Source: JAYEIA01 sp964472505
GTDB lineage: Bacteria > Bacteroidota > Bacteroidia > Bacteroidales > JAADGE01
Length of the DNA stretch: 18,016 nt
Assembly (NCBI GenBank): GCA_964472505.1
Contig: CAYYQW010000074.1
Location: 1-18,016, forward strand
Direction of reading: 5' to 3'
The translations under genes were made by a program, and so were the position numbers. This document shows, piece after piece, positions 15,963 to 18,016 of this stretch (its first letter is position 1; every line of letters starts with the position of its first letter). Below the pieces are notes generated by a model. It was not told the origin of the DNA, searched no databases, and saw nothing but the letters and a program-made list of their open reading frames with translations.

Positions 15963-16094
15963 TAAGTCTTAAACATTGATAATCCCGGAGCTAATGCACG
16001 AATATTCATATTTTTTTAATTGGGAAAAACGGATAATTAATTGATAGCAGCACCTCAAGATAATATTTAGCCATTTTATGGCCGGTTTTATTCA

Positions 16095-16121
16095 TTTGGT
16101 TCCAAAATATGCCTATCTTTG
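16095..16121 (+). promoter_or_regulatory. Candidate promoter overlapping the kinase start
   Basis: TTTG at 16095-16098 and TATCTTTG at 16114-16121 resemble the -33 and -7 boxes, with a 15-base spacer that is shorter than usual. The -7 box covers the TTG at 16119, and the -33 box is only 14 bases from the MITE target duplication. Confidence 0.4.
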
Positions 16122-17711
16122 AAAAAACAAATCTCTTTAGCAATAAAATATCAATATTCCGACATAAGCCCTTACTCGCCGACAAAAAAAACAATAGTTT
16201 CCGTTCTTTTTGGCTTGGCATGTCTGCTGTTTATAAATTTCGGAATCACTATGACCATAGGCAAGCTCGGCTATACTATTCCTTGGTCAATTGTATTTCC
16301 GCTTATGATTGCCTTGGCATACGGGAAAAGCTACGGATTAATCTCCGGACTTTCGGGTGCCGCTTTCTACGGTTTTGTTCTCTGGCCCAAAGAAGGCATA
16401 GCCAACGGACTTATCGCCATATTCTTTCTAATTTTACTGATATTGGCAGGCAGTATTTCAGAGAAAAATAAAAAGCAGTCGAACCAAAAAGCAGCTTTGC
16501 GGTTTGTGGTTGTTATAGCATACGTCATCGGCGGTTTAGCAATTGTTTATGTACTTTACAATCCGGTTTTGTCGCTTAATGCCTATATGAACAGCGAAAG
16601 TATGCTTACTGAATTTCATCGGTCAATTCTGTTTAATTTTTGGATAAAAGATCTTATAAATTTTAGCTTTCTTATTATTGCAGCCGAGCTTTTTCTTACG
16701 CTCGGCTTTGTCAGAAAACTTTTGGGTTTGCCCGTAAATCCGGTCATGAAAAAAAATACGCTTGTGTTTTTTCAAAGCTTGGTCGGTGCATTTCTGATTT
16801 GGATAATTTTTGTGGCATTAAGCAAAACACTTATTGAAAGCAGTACACAGAAACACAACACCTACATTTCGCTTGCATTGCTTACATTTTTGTGGAGCAG
16901 TTTTGTGGTGGCTCGTCTTTTAATTCGTAATGTAAACCGGCATCTCATTTTCCAGAAACAATTAGCTGAGCAAAATAAAGAATATATTACTTTAAATAAA
17001 CAACTTAAGCTGTCAAAAGAGAAAGCCGAACAAAGCGATAAGCTCAAAACCGCTTTTCTTACCAATATCACTCACGAAATACGAACACCGCTAAACGGCA
17101 TTCTCGGATTTTCAAGTCTTTTAGAAACTGAGATTCAAGATAAGCAACACAAACGCTATGCGGAACTTATAATTAAGAGCAGTAACCGACTTTTGCTCAC
17201 CATAAACGATGTGTTGGATATTGCCAAAGTAGAAGCGGGAGAAATGAGTCTTAATTTGGAGGATATAGACGTAAAGAGCTTATGTAAAGAACTCTACGAT
17301 TTTTACAATGAACAAAATTTAAACATTGACTTTAAATTAGAACTGCCCGAGGCAGCTGAAATAATAATCCGGACAGACCGGACAAAACTCTATCAAATAC
17401 TAAATAATCTATTGGGAAATGCGGTTAAATTTACCGAAATCGGCTATGTGAAATTAGGCTGCGAAAAAAACGGTAAAAATCTTACTTTCTGTATAGAAGA
17501 CAGCGGAGTAGGTATCAGCGCTGAAGAAAAGGAGCTAATATTCCGACGCTTCAGACAATCTGATCGGCTTAAGCAGTCAAAAAATGCCGGAACCGGCCTT
17601 GGCTTAGCCATTGCCAAAGAATTTACCGAGCTTCTCGGCGGTGAAATTTGGTTTGAATCCGAGCATAAAAAAGGAACAAAATTTTACGTAAAATTACCTT
17701 TGCATAAGTAA
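16119..17711 (+). CDS. Multi-pass membrane sensor histidine kinase
   Basis: This 530-residue sensor kinase, counted from a TTG start, has about eight hydrophobic segments between residues 25 and 270. A coiled stretch (LAEQNKEYITLNKQLKLSKE) leads to the HisKA domain with phosphoacceptor H319 in FLTNITHEIRTPLNGILGF. The HATPase domain follows with its N box (LNNLLGNAVKFT), G1 (IEDSGVGIS), F box (IFRRFRQSD) and G2 (GTGLGLAIAKEF). There is no receiver or output domain, so a separate response regulator is needed and is not in the window. The membrane part is not a sensor domain I recognise firmly. The start is uncertain because it coincides with a promoter-like box, and the next in-frame ATG at residue 45 would remove the first membrane helix. 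Confidence 0.9.
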   Translation: MKKQISLAIKYQYSDISPYSPTKKTIVSVLFGLACLLFINFGITMTIGKLGYTIPWSIVFPLMIALAYGKSYGLISGLSGAAFYGFVLWPKEGIANGLIAIFFLILLILAGSISEKNKKQSNQKAALRFVVVIAYVIGGLAIVYVLYNPVLSLNAYMNSESMLTEFHRSILFNFWIKDLINFSFLIIAAELFLTLGFVRKLLGLPVNPVMKKNTLVFFQSLVGAFLIWIIFVALSKTLIESSTQKHNTYISLALLTFLWSSFVVARLLIRNVNRHLIFQKQLAEQNKEYITLNKQLKLSKEKAEQSDKLKTAFLTNITHEIRTPLNGILGFSSLLETEIQDKQHKRYAELIIKSSNRLLLTINDVLDIAKVEAGEMSLNLEDIDVKSLCKELYDFYNEQNLNIDFKLELPEAAEIIIRTDRTKLYQILNNLLGNAVKFTEIGYVKLGCEKNGKNLTFCIEDSGVGISAEEKELIFRRFRQSDRLKQSKNAGTGLGLAIAKEFTELLGGEIWFESEHKKGTKFYVKLPLHK

Positions 17712-17766
17712 AAGTCGGACATATATTAACGCAAGTTAAATATTACGATTTATTAAAGGATAATGA

Positions 17767-17774
17767 TATATTTG
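17767..17774 (+). promoter_or_regulatory. -7 box (TATATTTG) before the RelA/SpoT gene
   Basis: TATATTTG matches TAnnTTTG and lies 19 bases upstream of the ATG at 17794. No TTTG was found at the expected -33 position. Confidence 0.4.
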
Positions 17775-17793
17775 CGCAAAAATCACCGGATTT

Positions 17794-18016
17794 ATGTCTG
17801 ACAATTCCACACCACATATCAGCAGCTATACCGAAGAATTTGATCAATTTTTACAAAATCATCCCCAAATATTTAAGACTGCGGCCGATAAGGAATTTCT
17901 GATGCAGGTTTTTAATTTTTCGGCAGATGCTCATAAAAACATGCTCCGATACTCCGGAGCTCCGTTTATTTCTCATCCTTTAGAAGTAGCCAAAATTGTA
18001 ACCCAACGCATCGGTT
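17794..18016 (+). CDS. RelA/SpoT-type (p)ppGpp synthetase/hydrolase, N-terminal part
   Basis: The gene starts at ATG 17794 and runs off the window with about 74 codons visible. The translation begins MSDNSTPHISSYTEEFDQFL and continues into a region with ADAHKNMLRYSGAPFISHPL and EVAKIV. Hydrophilic Ala-His, then GxPFIxHPLEVA, is the opening of the HD hydrolase domain of long RelA/SpoT homologues. Bacteroidota usually carry bifunctional long enzymes that make and degrade the stringent-response alarmone. Only the hydrolase end is visible here, so synthetase, TGS and ACT domains are expected but not seen. Confidence 0.88.
   Translation, partial: MSDNSTPHISSYTEEFDQFLQNHPQIFKTAADKEFLMQVFNFSADAHKNMLRYSGAPFISHPLEVAKIVTQRIG

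Larger units (their letters stand above)
15733..16072. mobile_element. MITE-like element with 8-bp target duplication
   Basis: The ends are 23-bp inverted repeats (15733-15755 and 16050-16072, 22 of 23 matching; outer ends GGCTAAATAT... and ...ATATTTAGCC). Direct 8-bp copies of ATTTTATG abut each end (15725-15732 and 16073-16080). The 340-bp interior has no coding potential and holds a palindromic cgtgcat repeat. It sits between the divergent C45 and histidine kinase genes; without it the gap would be about 110 bases. No transposase is in the window. Confidence 0.88.

Noticed and set aside
16109..16471. Open frame from ATG 16109 as an alternative kinase start or upstream gene
   Set aside because: It is in a different frame from the kinase, with no membrane or domain pattern, and overlaps the strongly supported kinase N-terminus.

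Overview
The window looks like a chromosomal segment from a member of the Bacteroidota. It is AT-rich, its start codons lack obvious Shine-Dalgarno sequences, and several genes carry the Bacteroidota -7 promoter box TAnnTTTG. The gene content fits: a bacterial geranylgeranylglyceryl-phosphate synthase-like enzyme, a GldI-like FKBP lipoprotein, a small acidic DUF2795-type protein, and a large outer-membrane beta-barrel fusion. A genus cannot be named from this. No rRNA, tRNA or CRISPR array was seen.

Layout. (1) 50-687, minus: a PIN-domain toxin with a small overlapping partner. (2) 906-6077, minus: a tight four-gene run encoding a 1128-residue propeller/outer-membrane protein, a half-size TauE/SafE membrane protein, an Sfp-type phosphopantetheinyl transferase and a GGGPS-like prenyltransferase. 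(3) 6173-7829, plus: a DUF1573 repeat protein and a PduO-type cobalamin adenosyltransferase, divergent from the previous operon. (4) 7977-10105: a DUF2795-type protein (plus), then a 4Fe-4S ferredoxin and a POT/MFS transporter (both minus), with two back-to-back terminators between the convergent pair. (5) 10248-11807, plus: an NrnA-like DHH phosphoesterase and an FKBP lipoprotein. (6) 11818-13948: a large intergenic repeat region between the convergent FKBP and peptidase C45 genes. (7) 13960-15660, minus: a membrane-anchored C45/AAT-family hydrolase. (8) 16119-17711, plus: a multi-pass membrane histidine kinase. (9) 17794 to the window end, plus: the N-terminus of a RelA/SpoT-type (p)ppGpp enzyme.

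The most unusual part is the non-coding DNA. The FKBP-C45 interval holds about ten copies of a 113-116 bp tandem unit, each able to fold into a long imperfect hairpin. A ParE/RelE toxin-antitoxin pair splits the array. A 274-bp foldback element with 14-bp perfect terminal inverted repeats interrupts its first unit, and neighbouring uninterrupted units show a 5-bp target duplication. A second, unrelated MITE-like element of 340 bp has near-perfect 23-bp terminal inverted repeats and an 8-bp target duplication. It lies immediately upstream of the histidine kinase promoter. No transposase is encoded in the window, so both elements would be non-autonomous.

Most protein-coding genes are ordinary core or envelope functions. 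The two toxin-antitoxin modules, the two MITE-like elements and the repeat array are the accessory layer.
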